A stretch of DNA of 64,000 nt from Zeimonas sp964538505 (GTDB taxonomy: Bacteria > Pseudomonadota > Gammaproteobacteria > Burkholderiales > Burkholderiaceae_E), in contig CAZIDY010000002.1 in assembly GCA_964538505.1 (NCBI GenBank), forward strand, positions 1-64,000, in the 5' to 3' direction. Positions 17,295 through 27,437 of this stretch are shown here, piece by piece. The notes under the pieces were generated by a model. The model was not told where the DNA came from. It saw only the letters and a program-made list of their open reading frames with translations, and made no database searches. The position numbers and the translations under genes are program-made. Position 1 is the first letter of the stretch. The number at the start of each line of letters is the position of its first letter.

Positions 17295-20200
17295 AGCTTC
17301 GTGCCCTTGCGCTCCAGCCGCCAGCTGAGGGTGAGTTCCAGATCGCGGTCGCGCGCGATGCGCGCCTTCAGGTCCTCCAACTCCGCCACCGCGTCGGCGC
17401 CGCTCAGATGAAGCGCCTGCTTCTCTTCCACCACCTCCGGGCCGTTGAAGCCCGGCGCAGGTGGCAGTACCGGGGGCAGTGGCGTGGGTGCAGCACCCCC
17501 GCCAGGCGGCACCGGTGCAGGTGCGGGTGGCTGCGCGGGCGCAGCGGCCGCGAGCAACTGCATCGCGTCTCGTTCGAGCTCCGCCAGTCGCGACTCGAGC
17601 GGGACGACATGCTCGTCGGCGGTCAGCGCCTCGGCGAGGCGAGTCATGATGCCGGCCGCCGCATCGCGTCGATGGTCCCCGAGATCGCGGACCACGTCGA
17701 ACAACTGCCAGTTGCCGTTGGTGAGTGCATCGGCGCACGCCTGCGCCTGGCCCAGGGTGCGGCTCACCGCCGCCTCCGAGGTATTCAGCGTCGCGGTCGC
17801 CAGCGACGTCACGACATCGCCTTCTGCGGCCTGCGTGAGCGTGGCCAGCAGCGCTTGCGCCGATTCCGCCGATTGCTGACGGGCACCGGTCGCGCCCCCC
17901 GCGTATCGGTTCGAGCGGTCACGGACCTGGGCCACCAGCCGGCCCACTGCCTCGCGCTTGGCCGCGCCCGCTTGCTTCACGTCATCGACCAGTCGGCCGA
18001 CGTTGGCCGCATTGAGCGTCTGCGCGAGCGTCAGGCCGAAGAGGCTGGAGGCCCTTTGCAGCGCCGTCTGCCAGTCGGCGGCGTTGGGCAGCGCCTGCTC
18101 CTTCAACTCCAGGTCGTCGGACAGGCTGTCGATGGTGGGCTCGACCGGCCCGCCGCGCAGCGTGAAGCGGCGGTTGGTGGACGCAGCGTACGCCAGGATG
18201 ATCAGGTTCTGCAGCTCGATCGGCAGGCCCATCGGCACCGGGCTGTCGATCCAGCGGCGCAGCTTGGCTACGGTGATCGGCCCGCCGCCGTCGCGTGCGT
18301 GGCTTTGCCCGAATCGTGACTGCCAGTGGGGTTCGATCAGCAGATGCGTCTCGCCCATCTGCCCGAGCTGGCAGGGATTCACCACGGCGCGTACCAGCCT
18401 GCGTGTCGAGCTGTCTTGCACGAGCCCGCGCTGGCCAGGCGATTCGATCGCTTTCTGCACTTCGGGCCAGACCTTCCTGATGATGCTGGCCTTGATCTCG
18501 GTGTCGAACTCGGGATGCGCCGGGTACTGGTGGGCGAACAGCTGGCCCAGCAGGCTCTCGAAGGCGCTGCGGAAGTCGGCGCCCACGGGAGGTCGCGGCG
18601 ACAGCGTTGGATCCAGCGACTGGAACTGCTGGTCTGCCGTAAGCGGATTGCTCACCGCGTCGCGCGGCTCGCTGCTGATCCCGTAGGCCACGTCGAGCTG
18701 TGATCGGAGCTTGATCCGCAACTGGTCGAGCTGATTCCTGGCCAGCGCCCTGGCCTGCACACGGTCGACGAACGAAAGGTGCGCAGCGTAGTTGTCGAAG
18801 CGGTCGCCTTGCAGGATGTAGTCGAGCACCACCAGTCGGCCTAGGTCGGCCAGCGCCTTGTTGCTGAGGAACGAGGGCAGCCACACGAGGGTCCGCGTGT
18901 CGCCGCCGCGGTACGCGCCCAGACGTGCCAGGTCATCCGCCGGGCCGAAATTCGCGTCGTCGAATGGAAAGTCAATCACCACCGACCAGGCGCCCGAGCG
19001 GCCACGCAGGCGGTCGTCGGTCATCTCGCGCACGTTCTCGTACAGCAGCTCGACGTCACGCCGCGTGCCGCGCCAGACGAACTCATAGGTCGTGAACAAC
19101 CCGCCGGCATCCTGAATGCCCAATTGCTCGAACAGGGTCTCGCGAATCTTCCTGCGTCGATTGCCGGTGTTGTCGTTGGCCTCGCCCGCTCGCAGGATCG
19201 GCTCGATGTCGACGCCGGTGACCTGGATCGAGATCACCGGGTTCTGATCCTCGGTAATCTTGATCTCGCCGATCTCGCTGGCCCATTCGCGGCACTTGCG
19301 CAGCACATCCTGCGCCTCGCGCCCGGGGATGGGCGAGCGGAAGGTGCCGTGGTTCAGCGCAGCCAGGCGCTGCGCGGTCAGGCCCTTGAGCGATTCCACC
19401 TCGGGCACCAGCGCGCCGAGCAGCAGTGTCTTGAGCAGCCGCGCGTCGTTGCGCAGGTTCCTGGCTGCCGTCGGATCCGCCTGGCCGAGCCTGATGGCCT
19501 CCCAGGTGATGCCGTGGTGGCGCTCCAGCATCGGCAGCAGCCGCTGGTTGTACAGGCGCTTCGCGTTGTCGAAGTGAAGGCGCATGCCTTCCGAGAACGG
19601 CTCGTCGCCTTCGGCGATGGCGTCGTACAGGTCGCCTACCGGGATCAGCTGCCCGAGCTCGAGGTCCGCCCGCCGGTCCACCAGCAACTGAAGCATCAGC
19701 TTTAGCGCAGTGCGCTCGCGCTGCAGTGCCGCCGAAACGGCGATCAGTGTCTGCACCAGCGCCGGGCTGAACGGATAGACCTTGCGGAACATCTCCCGGT
19801 CGGCCGTGGTGGTGAGCAAGGTGTCGAGCACGTCCTTGCGCATCTTCATCACGTCGTCGAACGTGGCCTGCAGCGTCTGCCGCGCGGCTTCACTCACCGG
19901 GCGCAGCACGCGCTTCTCGGCGATGGCCGGCAGGTTGCGGTCTTCCAGCGTGATGCGGTGAAAGCGCGCCTCCCAGTGCTTGAGCACATCGCTGAACTGC
20001 AACTGCACCGAGCCGGCGAGGTTCTCGCCCACCAGGTCGCGCAGGTCGCGCTGGCGCGCGACGAAGCTGATCAGCGGTACGGGCCGATCCGCGTTGCCAG
20101 CCTCCACCAGCTTGACAAGCTTGGTGCCCTCGCGACTCACGAAGTTGACGTCGGCAGCGTGGCTCGCGAGCCAGAGCACCAGCTCGTCCAGGAACAGGAT

Positions 20201-20983
20201 GACCGCGTCGTAGCCCAGCGCCTGGGCATGGCGGCTCATGATGGCGAGCCCGTCATCGAGCGAGACGAACGACTCGCCGCTGCTGGCCAGGCTGCGGTAC
20301 GCCGAGAAATACTGCGTGATCAGGTCGCCAACCAGGCGCGAACGCTCCTCGCCATTGGGCGGCTCCAGCATGGCCGCTTCGAAGCTGGCGGCGTCCCAGC
20401 CGCTCTCGAACTCGCCCCAGCCGCCACCGCCCGCGCCGCCAACGCCCTTGTTCAACTGGGCGAAGAAGGGCTCATCACCCATGCGCTCACGCAGTTCGCG
20501 TGCATCCCTGAACAGGCCCTCGGCCAGGTAGAAACCGGGCACCGGCGCCTCGGGGTGCTTCCTGCGCACGAACTCGGCGTACTGACCGAGGATGGCCGAT
20601 TCCATGTCCCGCGCGCCGACCATGTGATACGGCACGAGCAGGAATCTGCGCCCGTTCGTCCAGCTGTGGCGCGCCACGACATCGGCCAGTTCCGGGATCG
20701 AGCGTGCCTGCGTATTGCCGGCCAGGAGCAGGTTCAGCACCGCCATGAAGTGGCTCTTGCCGGAGCCGAAGCTGCCATGAAGGTATGCAGCCTTGCTGCT
20801 TGCCGTCTGCACGGCCTGCTGGATGAAACCCAAGGCATTGTTGAAGGCATCGACCAGCTGCGGCGTGACCACGTAGTCGCGCAGCGTCTGCTCCGGATGG
20901 GTGACCCCCTTGGTGAGCTGCAGGACGAAATCGCCCTGATGCACACGCTCGGGGATGGCGATCAACTCGCGAATCAGGGGCAT
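17291..20983 (-). CDS. pglY: BREX PglY-type large ATPase
   Basis: About 1230 residues, the usual size of PglY (BrxC-like ATPase of type 2 BREX). Walker A is GSFGSGKSHFMAVL (about residue 69) and Walker B is VILFLDELVLWLAS (about 259). A proline-rich linker (PAPAPVPPGGG) lies near residue 1180, before a basic C-terminal helix. The chosen start is ATG 20983 (MPLIRELIAIPERVHQGDFV), 11 bases after the upstream fic stop; longer starts would run into that gene. It is followed by overlapping pglZ. Described as a P-loop ATPase essential for Pgl/BREX; partner contacts are not visible from sequence. Confidence 0.93.
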   Translation of the reverse strand: MPLIRELIAIPERVHQGDFVLQLTKGVTHPEQTLRDYVVTPQLVDAFNNALGFIQQAVQTASSKAAYLHGSFGSGKSHFMAVLNLLLAGNTQARSIPELADVVARHSWTNGRRFLLVPYHMVGARDMESAILGQYAEFVRRKHPEAPVPGFYLAEGLFRDARELRERMGDEPFFAQLNKGVGGAGGGGWGEFESGWDAASFEAAMLEPPNGEERSRLVGDLITQYFSAYRSLASSGESFVSLDDGLAIMSRHAQALGYDAVILFLDELVLWLASHAADVNFVSREGTKLVKLVEAGNADRPVPLISFVARQRDLRDLVGENLAGSVQLQFSDVLKHWEARFHRITLEDRNLPAIAEKRVLRPVSEAARQTLQATFDDVMKMRKDVLDTLLTTTADREMFRKVYPFSPALVQTLIAVSAALQRERTALKLMLQLLVDRRADLELGQLIPVGDLYDAIAEGDEPFSEGMRLHFDNAKRLYNQRLLPMLERHHGITWEAIRLGQADPTAARNLRNDARLLKTLLLGALVPEVESLKGLTAQRLAALNHGTFRSPIPGREAQDVLRKCREWASEIGEIKITEDQNPVISIQVTGVDIEPILRAGEANDNTGNRRRKIRETLFEQLGIQDAGGLFTTYEFVWRGTRRDVELLYENVREMTDDRLRGRSGAWSVVIDFPFDDANFGPADDLARLGAYRGGDTRTLVWLPSFLSNKALADLGRLVVLDYILQGDRFDNYAAHLSFVDRVQARALARNQLDQLRIKLRSQLDVAYGISSEPRDAVSNPLTADQQFQSLDPTLSPRPPVGADFRSAFESLLGQLFAHQYPAHPEFDTEIKASIIRKVWPEVQKAIESPGQRGLVQDSSTRRLVRAVVNPCQLGQMGETHLLIEPHWQSRFGQSHARDGGGPITVAKLRRWIDSPVPMGLPIELQNLIILAYAASTNRRFTLRGGPVEPTIDSLSDDLELKEQALPNAADWQTALQRASSLFGLTLAQTLNAANVGRLVDDVKQAGAAKREAVGRLVAQVRDRSNRYAGGATGARQQSAESAQALLATLTQAAEGDVVTSLATATLNTSEAAVSRTLGQAQACADALTNGNWQLFDVVRDLGDHRRDAAAGIMTRLAEALTADEHVVPLESRLAELERDAMQLLAAAAPAQPPAPAPVPPGGGAAPTPLPPVLPPAPGFNGPEVVEEKQALHLSGADAVAELEDLKARIARDRDLELTLSWRLERKGTKL

Positions 20984-20994
20984 GTCGGTCCTTG

Positions 20995-22461
20995 TCAGTG
21001 CCTGGCGTTCTCGTCGCGTGAGAAGCAGCCCGCGACAATGGCCTCGATGCGCTCGATCTGCGGCGGCTTCAGCAACAGCAGTTCGGTGGCGTTCTTGCGC
21101 CGTTCGGGCATACGGCCGTTGTTCTGGCGGATCCACTGGATCAGAAGGTTGATCGTTCGATTCGGCAGGTCGAACTCCCGGTCGATCTGCTCGTATGCCC
21201 GGTCGTAGTCCTGTAGAAACGCCGTCTCGTCGATCAGAGATTGCTCGAGCGCCTGCTCGGCGCAGCGGGTTATGAACTCGGCAGCAGCCTCGCCGCTCCA
21301 GTGCGCATACACGAGGGGCGAGGAGCGGAAGTCGAACAGGAACTCGTTGTCGGCGATCCAGGTCACGTCCCAGAGCTGTCGCGCCGGCCTGCTGAATGAT
21401 TCCAGTGCGGCCAGGTAGTCGGCCTCGTGTCGCTTCATCGCCACCGACAGCGGCAGGATGGCCGGGTTGCCGTTCACCGTCGGCAATGCTCCGTGATAGC
21501 TCAGACTGTGGTGCGCCAGCAGGCGTGAAAGGCGTCCGTTGCCGTCCATGAAGGGGTGCACGAACACGAAGCCGAAGCTCACCAATGCGGCTTTCACGAG
21601 CGGTGGCACGTTGCCTTCGCGTGCGTTGGCCATGCGCATCAGCCCGTTCATCAGCTCGTTAACCTTTGCGGGTGGAGGAGGCAGGTAGCGCACCGCCAAC
21701 GCGCCGTGGCCGCCGCGCTGCAGCCAGTTCTGCTCGTGGCGAAACGCCTGCTCTTTGCTGATCGCGCTCGTGATCACCAGGTTCTGCAGATCGACGAGGT
21801 ATTCCTCGGACAGCGGGCGCTGGTCGCGCAGCTGCTCCATCGTCTGCAGGAAGGCGCGCTCCTTGTCTGGCGCCGGGGTTTCGTTCTCGATGGCGTACGA
21901 GTCGCGGGTCTCGCTCAGGTACGCCCAGTTCACCACCCGGTCGAGCACGCCCAGGTTGCGCGGATCGTTCACCCAGGTGCGCAGCCGCTCGAGCACGGCC
22001 TGGCCGCGCTGCTCCAGCACGGCGTTGCGCGCTACGACCGGGCAGAACTCGTAAGGCCCGATGCCGTTGAAGTTCACCCGGTACCTGCGACTGCGCTCCC
22101 ATTGCGGCCCGGTGTAGTAGCGACTCGCCTCGAAGAAGTCGACATAGTTGCCGCCGGTGGAGTCCCATGGCAGCGACAGCGCTTGCTCGTTGGCTTTCTC
22201 CCAGATGAACGCGGCCCGGCGCAGGTAGGCACCCTGGCGCTGCGCGCTCAGGGCGCGCGCCAGATCCTCGGCCGGCACCAGCTTTAGCGCTTCGTGCAGG
22301 ATGTCGATGCGCGTGCCTTCGTGCTTGAGCGCGAACAGCACATGCTCGAGCACCGGGGCGTCCGCAGCGGGTGCGACGTGCCGCGGCACGGCCAGCAGCT
22401 CGGGCATGCGCTCGACTCGCGTCACCGGCCGAACCTGGGCCGGCCGGATCAGCGGCGGCAT
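20995..22461 (-). CDS. Fic family protein 1 (inside BREX locus)
   Basis: About 488 residues. The catalytic Fic motif is HPFMDGNGR (about residue 300), matching HPFx(D/E)GNGR, with all key residues present. An SYAIEN motif (about residue 187) fits the (S/T)xxxE(G/N) inhibitory helix, so this is an N-terminally self-inhibited (class II) Fic enzyme. Fic enzymes usually transfer AMP to Ser, Thr or Tyr of target proteins. The start is uncertain: ATG 22461 was chosen, but GTG 22503 and GTG 22512 are in frame and none has a strong Shine-Dalgarno sequence. It lies 11 bases before pglY, so it is probably co-transcribed with pglY-pglZ-brxD-brxHI. Its upstream region (22513-22687) is AT-rich and palindromic, unlike the rest of the operon. 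Confidence 0.88.
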   Translation of the reverse strand: MPPLIRPAQVRPVTRVERMPELLAVPRHVAPAADAPVLEHVLFALKHEGTRIDILHEALKLVPAEDLARALSAQRQGAYLRRAAFIWEKANEQALSLPWDSTGGNYVDFFEASRYYTGPQWERSRRYRVNFNGIGPYEFCPVVARNAVLEQRGQAVLERLRTWVNDPRNLGVLDRVVNWAYLSETRDSYAIENETPAPDKERAFLQTMEQLRDQRPLSEEYLVDLQNLVITSAISKEQAFRHEQNWLQRGGHGALAVRYLPPPPAKVNELMNGLMRMANAREGNVPPLVKAALVSFGFVFVHPFMDGNGRLSRLLAHHSLSYHGALPTVNGNPAILPLSVAMKRHEADYLAALESFSRPARQLWDVTWIADNEFLFDFRSSPLVYAHWSGEAAAEFITRCAEQALEQSLIDETAFLQDYDRAYEQIDREFDLPNRTINLLIQWIRQNNGRMPERRKNATELLLLKPPQIERIEAIVAGCFSRDENARH

Positions 22462-22512
22462 GCGCAGCGGAATGCACGACAGCAGGTACGCGTAACCGAT
22501 CACCGGTAGCAC

Positions 22513-22687
22513 CGCTTTTTTATGCCGAGCCGCAGATTTCTCATACCAAACTGTCTTGGCCCTCGTTTTTTATTACTCGCCTGCCGGCTGCTGGCGCGGA
22601 CGTGGTTGCCAAACGAACATGTCGTCAGGACATGTTAAAAATAATGCAAATATTTAACACGTATTGTTCCCTAGTGATCTCGACGGC
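22513..22687 (-). promoter_or_regulatory. AT-rich palindromic control region between the two fic genes
   Basis: This is the only sizeable gap inside the BREX operon. AACATGTC (22616-22623) and GACATGTT (22629-22636) form a dyad with a 5-base spacer. An overlapping second dyad, TGTTAAA (22633-22639) and TTTAACA (22653-22659), encloses an A/T-rich core. The base composition is far from that of the flanking genes. Position and symmetry suggest an internal promoter with a repressor operator for fic1-pglY-pglZ-brxD-brxHI. No confident -35/-10 pair was found. Confidence 0.5.
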
Positions 22688-23761
22688 TCATCGCGTCAGC
22701 AACTCGAACAGCGCCTGGTTGATGAAGTACATCTCCCGGCCGATCTTCTGGCCGTGGAGGACGCCCAGGCGCTCCAGTTCGCGCAGGTACTTGGCGCAGG
22801 TCTGGCGGGTGCCCATGCCCGCGCGTTCGAGGAACTGGATCTTGCAGTAGGGCTGCCGGAAGATCTGCTCGACCAAGTCCTTGCTGTAGACGCCTGGCGC
22901 CTCGCGTTGCACGCGCTCGCGCACGGTCTCCATCAGCGCCAGGATGTCGGTGATCTGCTGGTGCGTGCGCAGCGACGTCTGCTCGACTGCGTCCAGCATG
23001 TACAGCAGCCAGTCCTCCCAGGCGGCTTCCTCGGTGACCCGGCGCAGGCCCTCGTAGTAGGCCGGTTTGTGGTCGATGATGTAGCGCGACAGGTACAGCA
23101 CCGGCAGGTTCAACAGCCCGCGGTCCACCAGGTACAGGATGTTCAGGATCCGCCCGGTGCGCCCGTTGCCGTCGGGGAAGGGGTGGATCGCTTCGAACTG
23201 GTAGTGCATCAGCGCCATCTTCACCAGCACGTCCAACTCGTCGTCGGCGTGCATGAAACGCTCCAGATCGCGCAACTTGTCGCGGATGATCGCTTCGCCT
23301 TCGGGCGGCGTGTAGACCGTTTCGCCGCGGCTGTTGGCGATGCGCGTGCCGGGCGTGCGGCGCACGTCGAAGTCGGTTTGCTTGATGAGCCGGGCGATCT
23401 CGATGAACAGGTTCGTGGCAAGCGGCCGTTCCCTGATCTGGCGGAATCCGTGGTTCAGCGCCTGCCGGTAGCGCAGCACCTCCTTGGCTTCGGCGCTGGC
23501 CGGCTGCGCTTCATCTGTGGCGGCCTTGTAGAGCTCGTCGTTCGTGGTGAGGATGTTCTCGATCTCGGACGATGCACGCGCTTCCTGCAGCACCAGACTG
23601 TCGATCAGCATGGCCTGGTTGGGCATGCGTTCGGCCATGCCTTTGAGTTCGGCCAGCGCGCGGCTGGCGACGATTGCCTTCTTGAGCACGGCCGGCGTCT
23701 CCACCGCAGCCGCCGGCGGCAGTGGAGACAGCTCGTTGAACGGGACGTTGCGGTCGAACAT
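22688..23761 (-). CDS. Fic family protein 2 with N-terminal Fic_N domain and C-terminal winged helix
   Basis: 357 residues. The N-terminal region (LPPAAAVETPAVLKKAIVAS) matches the Fic_N domain. SSEIEN (about residue 63) is the (S/T)xxxE(G/N) inhibitory motif, so the enzyme should be auto-inhibited. The catalytic loop is HPFPDGNGRTGR (about 191), intact. The C-terminal 80 residues (TCAKYLRELERLGVLHGQKI) look like a winged-helix DNA-binding domain, a frequent arrangement in Fic_N proteins. ATG 23761 is two bases past the pglX stop (TGAGCATG), so it is translationally coupled to pglX. Target proteins are unknown. Confidence 0.9.
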   Translation of the reverse strand: MFDRNVPFNELSPLPPAAAVETPAVLKKAIVASRALAELKGMAERMPNQAMLIDSLVLQEARASSEIENILTTNDELYKAATDEAQPASAEAKEVLRYRQALNHGFRQIRERPLATNLFIEIARLIKQTDFDVRRTPGTRIANSRGETVYTPPEGEAIIRDKLRDLERFMHADDELDVLVKMALMHYQFEAIHPFPDGNGRTGRILNILYLVDRGLLNLPVLYLSRYIIDHKPAYYEGLRRVTEEAAWEDWLLYMLDAVEQTSLRTHQQITDILALMETVRERVQREAPGVYSKDLVEQIFRQPYCKIQFLERAGMGTRQTCAKYLRELERLGVLHGQKIGREMYFINQALFELLTR

Positions 23762-23763
23762 GC

Positions 23764-26700
23764 TCAGTTCCTCGACGCGGCCGCAGCTCTCTTGCGGCCG
23801 CGCTTCGCCGCCGTGACGACCGGCTTCCACGCACGGACGTGGTCCAGGCTGAACCCCAGCGCCCGGGCTTCTTCGTTGACGAAGCCGCGGTAGTACGTGC
23901 CCATGCGCTCGCCGTAGGCGGGGTCGATTTCGTTGTGCCACTGCTCCAGCCAGGGCACCAGTTCCAGCAGGCCGGTGAGCAGCGGCTGCAGGCGAGCGGG
24001 CTCCCAGCCTTCGTTGTCCTTCATCTCCAGGTAGTAGGCGGCCAGGGCGGTGGCCTGCTGCAGGTGGTTCCAGCCGGCCCAGGCGACGGCCAGGCTGGTG
24101 TCGGCGCCGCGTTCGCAGCCGGGGTAGCTGACCCAGCGCTCCTTGGGAACGTCGAGGCCGCCACGCAGGCGCCAGAAGTTGGCCTTCAGAAAGTCCTTGC
24201 TCTGGTACTTGGGCGGCACGGGAATCTTGCCGACCTCCTCGCCGGCGTCCTCGCGCCGCTGCAGCGCCCAGGTGTCTTCCCATTGGGTGCGCTTGCGCAG
24301 GCCGGTGTCGGTGTAGCGAAGGACGGGCAGGAAGGGTACCGATTCGGTGGAGACCAACTCGGCGACGACTTGCGTCAGATCGAAGCCCGAGTGGCCGGCG
24401 TACAGCTGCGCAATTTGCATGAAGCCCGCGTCGCTGTGCACCGCTTCGGCCAAGCGGTTGGCTGTGGTGAGCTGCGGCGGGTGGTCGGGGTCAGCGGGCC
24501 AAAGGTGCGGGGCCTCCAGCCGGTCGAGCAGCCAATCGCGCAGCGCGGCTTGTTCCAGGTCTTCCCAGGCCGGCGTGTTCCAGCGACGCTTGTACTCGGG
24601 GCGTTCGATCAGGCCGATGTTGCGGTCGCTTTCGATCAGGTCGATGCGGCGCTGGACGAGCTGTCGATAGTCTTCGGGCCAGTGCGAGGGGATTTCGGTG
24701 ATGGGCGTCGAGCCGTGGCGCTCGAACCAGGTGGTCGTTTCGCGGCCGGCGGCGATGCGCCGCGCCAGTACGATCTCGAAGGCGCGCTCGCCCAGGCGCA
24801 CTTCGGGCGGCTCGCTATGTGTCAACGAGACCGTCTGCTCGCTCTTCGAGACCAGCCCGTAGATCTCGTAACACCGCCAGTCCAGCTCTTCCTGCAAGGC
24901 GATCGTTCGGTGCTGTGTTCGGTTTGTGCGTGCCCTGAGATCGTCGAGCGATTGCATGCTCGGAAGGTGCTGCGAGCCTTCGTCAGCGAACCGCAGATGC
25001 GGTGCAGGCATGCACCAACCCAGATGCTCCGTCTCAGTCACGATTGCCCTTGCGAGGGAAACTGGCTGTTCAGACGGCAGGGGAAACTCCGCAACCTTCG
25101 TCGAGTTGAAGGCGAAGAAGAACTCCCACTTCTCACCCCGGTGGCCCTCGTTGATACCGCCACCACCTTTGCTGTGACACACCTGCTTCAACCAGAAACA
25201 CGCCACCGACGAATTGAGGAGGCCGAGCAGCCCCAAGTGCTCGTCCTCGCTGCTGCCGGCGGGCAGCTTGATCACCGGCGCCGTCTGCTTGAAGACCTTG
25301 CCGCCGCGGTCGAGGACGAAGTGGTTGTGGGTGGCGACCTCTCCGAACGTGATGAGGAAATGCGCGGCTACGCGACTTTCGATGAACTGCATGTACTGAT
25401 CCCACCGAAAGCCGTGCCCTTCAGCGGTCTTGCCAAACATCACACGGGATCTGAGAAACACGCGATTGCGCCATGACCACAGGTCGTATCCAGAGCCGGT
25501 CGCATACGGAGCAGGCTGGAAGCCTCTCGGCGTCTCAACGTATGGAAACTCAACTCGATCACGGGATTGGATTCCCCAGTCCCGAACCAAGTCGCCGACC
25601 ACGAACTCACGGGTCGGTGCACCGATCCGCGATGCAATGTGCGGCGGCGCTAAGAATGCGTCGTCCTCGCCGGTGATCGCCATGAATCCAATCGACTCGA
25701 CCGACTCGCGAAGGCGGCAGTCGGCGACATCCTCGAGTGCTTCGCGAAGCTCTGCAGCGCCGCCGCCGCCAATGCTCCACGGGTGTTTGTCGAACGTGGT
25801 CCGCGGCGTGTCGTCCACGCTGACGAACTCGCTTTCCGACCCTGCTTCGTCAATCTGCCCGACGATGGCAGACCACACGAGCCCGCGCGCCGGGTCGTCG
25901 GGCGTGCTCGGCTCGCCCTTGATGCCCATCACGGTGCGCACTGTGTCGCTCACCGGCGCGCGGTGGCGGCCGAACAGGATCACGGTCGGCGTGCCGTGGC
26001 CTGGGATGTACGCGCCCGAGGAGTCGATGACGTGCGTGAGGTCCAGCCGCGGAAGCACTTGCTCAATCAGCTTGCTGCCGAACTCGCGCTTCATGAAACT
26101 GTTGGCGGTGATCATGCCGACAAAACCCGCGGGTTGGCCGTTGCCGGTCAGCGCCAGCGCGAAAAAGCGCTCGGTGAACGGGGCGCCGAGCGAATACTTC
26201 ATGTGGCAACTCGCGTGACGCTGCCGATAGGCCGCGTTCAGCGCTGCATCCTTGACGACGATGTAGGGCGGGTTGCCGACCACCGCGTGGTATTGCCGCC
26301 CGAGGATGCGCTGCACCTCGGTCAGATCCTCGGTGGCATAGGCGTGAGCGAGTCCGGTCCCCGCATAGTGTTCGGCGCTCTCGAACATGCCCTCAGTAGC
26401 CTTCATGCCGAAGTGCTTGCCATGTAGCAGGCTGTCGCCGATAGCGACGTTCAGCTTGAAGTCGGGCGCTTCGGTGAGGTGATGGACGCCGCTGATCTTG
26501 AGCGCCGCCACCAACAGGCGGAAACGCGAGATCGCCACGGCGAACGGATTGAGGTCCACGCCGGCGGCCGCGTCCAGCGCGCGTTGGGCGACGTCACGCG
26601 GGTTGCGCGCCGGCTCGTGCCGAATCCATTCATCGACCAGCCGCCGAAACCCGCCCAGCAGAAAGTGCCCTGACCCGCAGGTCGGATCGATCATCCGCAC

Positions 26701-27390
26701 CTCGCGGAAGCCGAAATCCCGAATCGCCGGCGTCAGCGTGCGATCGAGGATGAACTCCTCGACGAACTCCGGCGTCTGCAGCAGGGCGTAGCGCTTACGC
26801 GTGGCTTCAGACAGGTCCTGGTACAGATCGCCAAGGAAGCGCGTGTTCCAGTCGGGGTCGGTGAAGTCGTGCGCGAGCGTGCCGGTGTTCGGGTCCACCT
26901 GCTGCCAGAAATGGCGCAGCGCCATCGCCGCGTCGCCACTGATGCCGAGGCGAAAGACCGGGTTGTGCGCCTCGTCGAAGAAAGTGTGCAGGCCGGGCAG
27001 CGTGCCGGCCTCGCGGAAGCACGCCAGCAGGTAGTCGCGGTCGCTCTCCAGCGGTTTCTCGCGGAAGTAGGCCTCGTGTCGGTCGCGCGCAAGCGCCAGA
27101 CGGCCAGACTCCGGTGTCCCGCCCAACCAGGGGCGCTCGATCAGTTCGTTGTCTTCGATGAAGCGCAGGAACACGCAGCTCAGCAGCCAGTGCACGCCGG
27201 CCTGCGTGATGACCTGCTCGGCCCAGCTCTCGAAGGTCTCTGCCGTGCGCTCGGCGTCGCGCGCCGCCTGCCACTCGGCCTGCAGGCCGGCCTTCAGCTC
27301 GGCCACTTCCGCGATGCGTTGGCGCAAATCGTCTTCGAGGCGCTTGAGCAGGCGGGTCAGGTCCGCGAGCAGTTGGGGGGCGTTGATCAC
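23764..27390 (-). CDS. pglX: BREX type 2 DNA methyltransferase PglX
   Basis: About 1208 residues, normal for type 2 PglX. The SAM-binding motif I is DPTCGSGHFLL (about residue 235) and the catalytic motif IV is NPPYIVV (about 370), giving an N6-adenine (gamma-class-like) methyltransferase core. It is followed by a long target-recognition and C-terminal region ending in a basic KRGRKR tail. GTG 27390 (MINAPQLLADLTRLLKRLED) has GGGAAGA upstream; the longer frame extends into pglW and is rejected. In BREX, PglX modifies host DNA at a non-palindromic site and is needed for exclusion of phage. The recognition sequence cannot be predicted here. Confidence 0.94.
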   Translation of the reverse strand: MINAPQLLADLTRLLKRLEDDLRQRIAEVAELKAGLQAEWQAARDAERTAETFESWAEQVITQAGVHWLLSCVFLRFIEDNELIERPWLGGTPESGRLALARDRHEAYFREKPLESDRDYLLACFREAGTLPGLHTFFDEAHNPVFRLGISGDAAMALRHFWQQVDPNTGTLAHDFTDPDWNTRFLGDLYQDLSEATRKRYALLQTPEFVEEFILDRTLTPAIRDFGFREVRMIDPTCGSGHFLLGGFRRLVDEWIRHEPARNPRDVAQRALDAAAGVDLNPFAVAISRFRLLVAALKISGVHHLTEAPDFKLNVAIGDSLLHGKHFGMKATEGMFESAEHYAGTGLAHAYATEDLTEVQRILGRQYHAVVGNPPYIVVKDAALNAAYRQRHASCHMKYSLGAPFTERFFALALTGNGQPAGFVGMITANSFMKREFGSKLIEQVLPRLDLTHVIDSSGAYIPGHGTPTVILFGRHRAPVSDTVRTVMGIKGEPSTPDDPARGLVWSAIVGQIDEAGSESEFVSVDDTPRTTFDKHPWSIGGGGAAELREALEDVADCRLRESVESIGFMAITGEDDAFLAPPHIASRIGAPTREFVVGDLVRDWGIQSRDRVEFPYVETPRGFQPAPYATGSGYDLWSWRNRVFLRSRVMFGKTAEGHGFRWDQYMQFIESRVAAHFLITFGEVATHNHFVLDRGGKVFKQTAPVIKLPAGSSEDEHLGLLGLLNSSVACFWLKQVCHSKGGGGINEGHRGEKWEFFFAFNSTKVAEFPLPSEQPVSLARAIVTETEHLGWCMPAPHLRFADEGSQHLPSMQSLDDLRARTNRTQHRTIALQEELDWRCYEIYGLVSKSEQTVSLTHSEPPEVRLGERAFEIVLARRIAAGRETTTWFERHGSTPITEIPSHWPEDYRQLVQRRIDLIESDRNIGLIERPEYKRRWNTPAWEDLEQAALRDWLLDRLEAPHLWPADPDHPPQLTTANRLAEAVHSDAGFMQIAQLYAGHSGFDLTQVVAELVSTESVPFLPVLRYTDTGLRKRTQWEDTWALQRREDAGEEVGKIPVPPKYQSKDFLKANFWRLRGGLDVPKERWVSYPGCERGADTSLAVAWAGWNHLQQATALAAYYLEMKDNEGWEPARLQPLLTGLLELVPWLEQWHNEIDPAYGERMGTYYRGFVNEEARALGFSLDHVRAWKPVVTAAKRGRKRAAAASRN

Positions 27391-27437
27391 TGAGCTGTTC
27401 TTCCCGTTGTGGCGTTCGGCATGGCGGCGGCGTGGGT

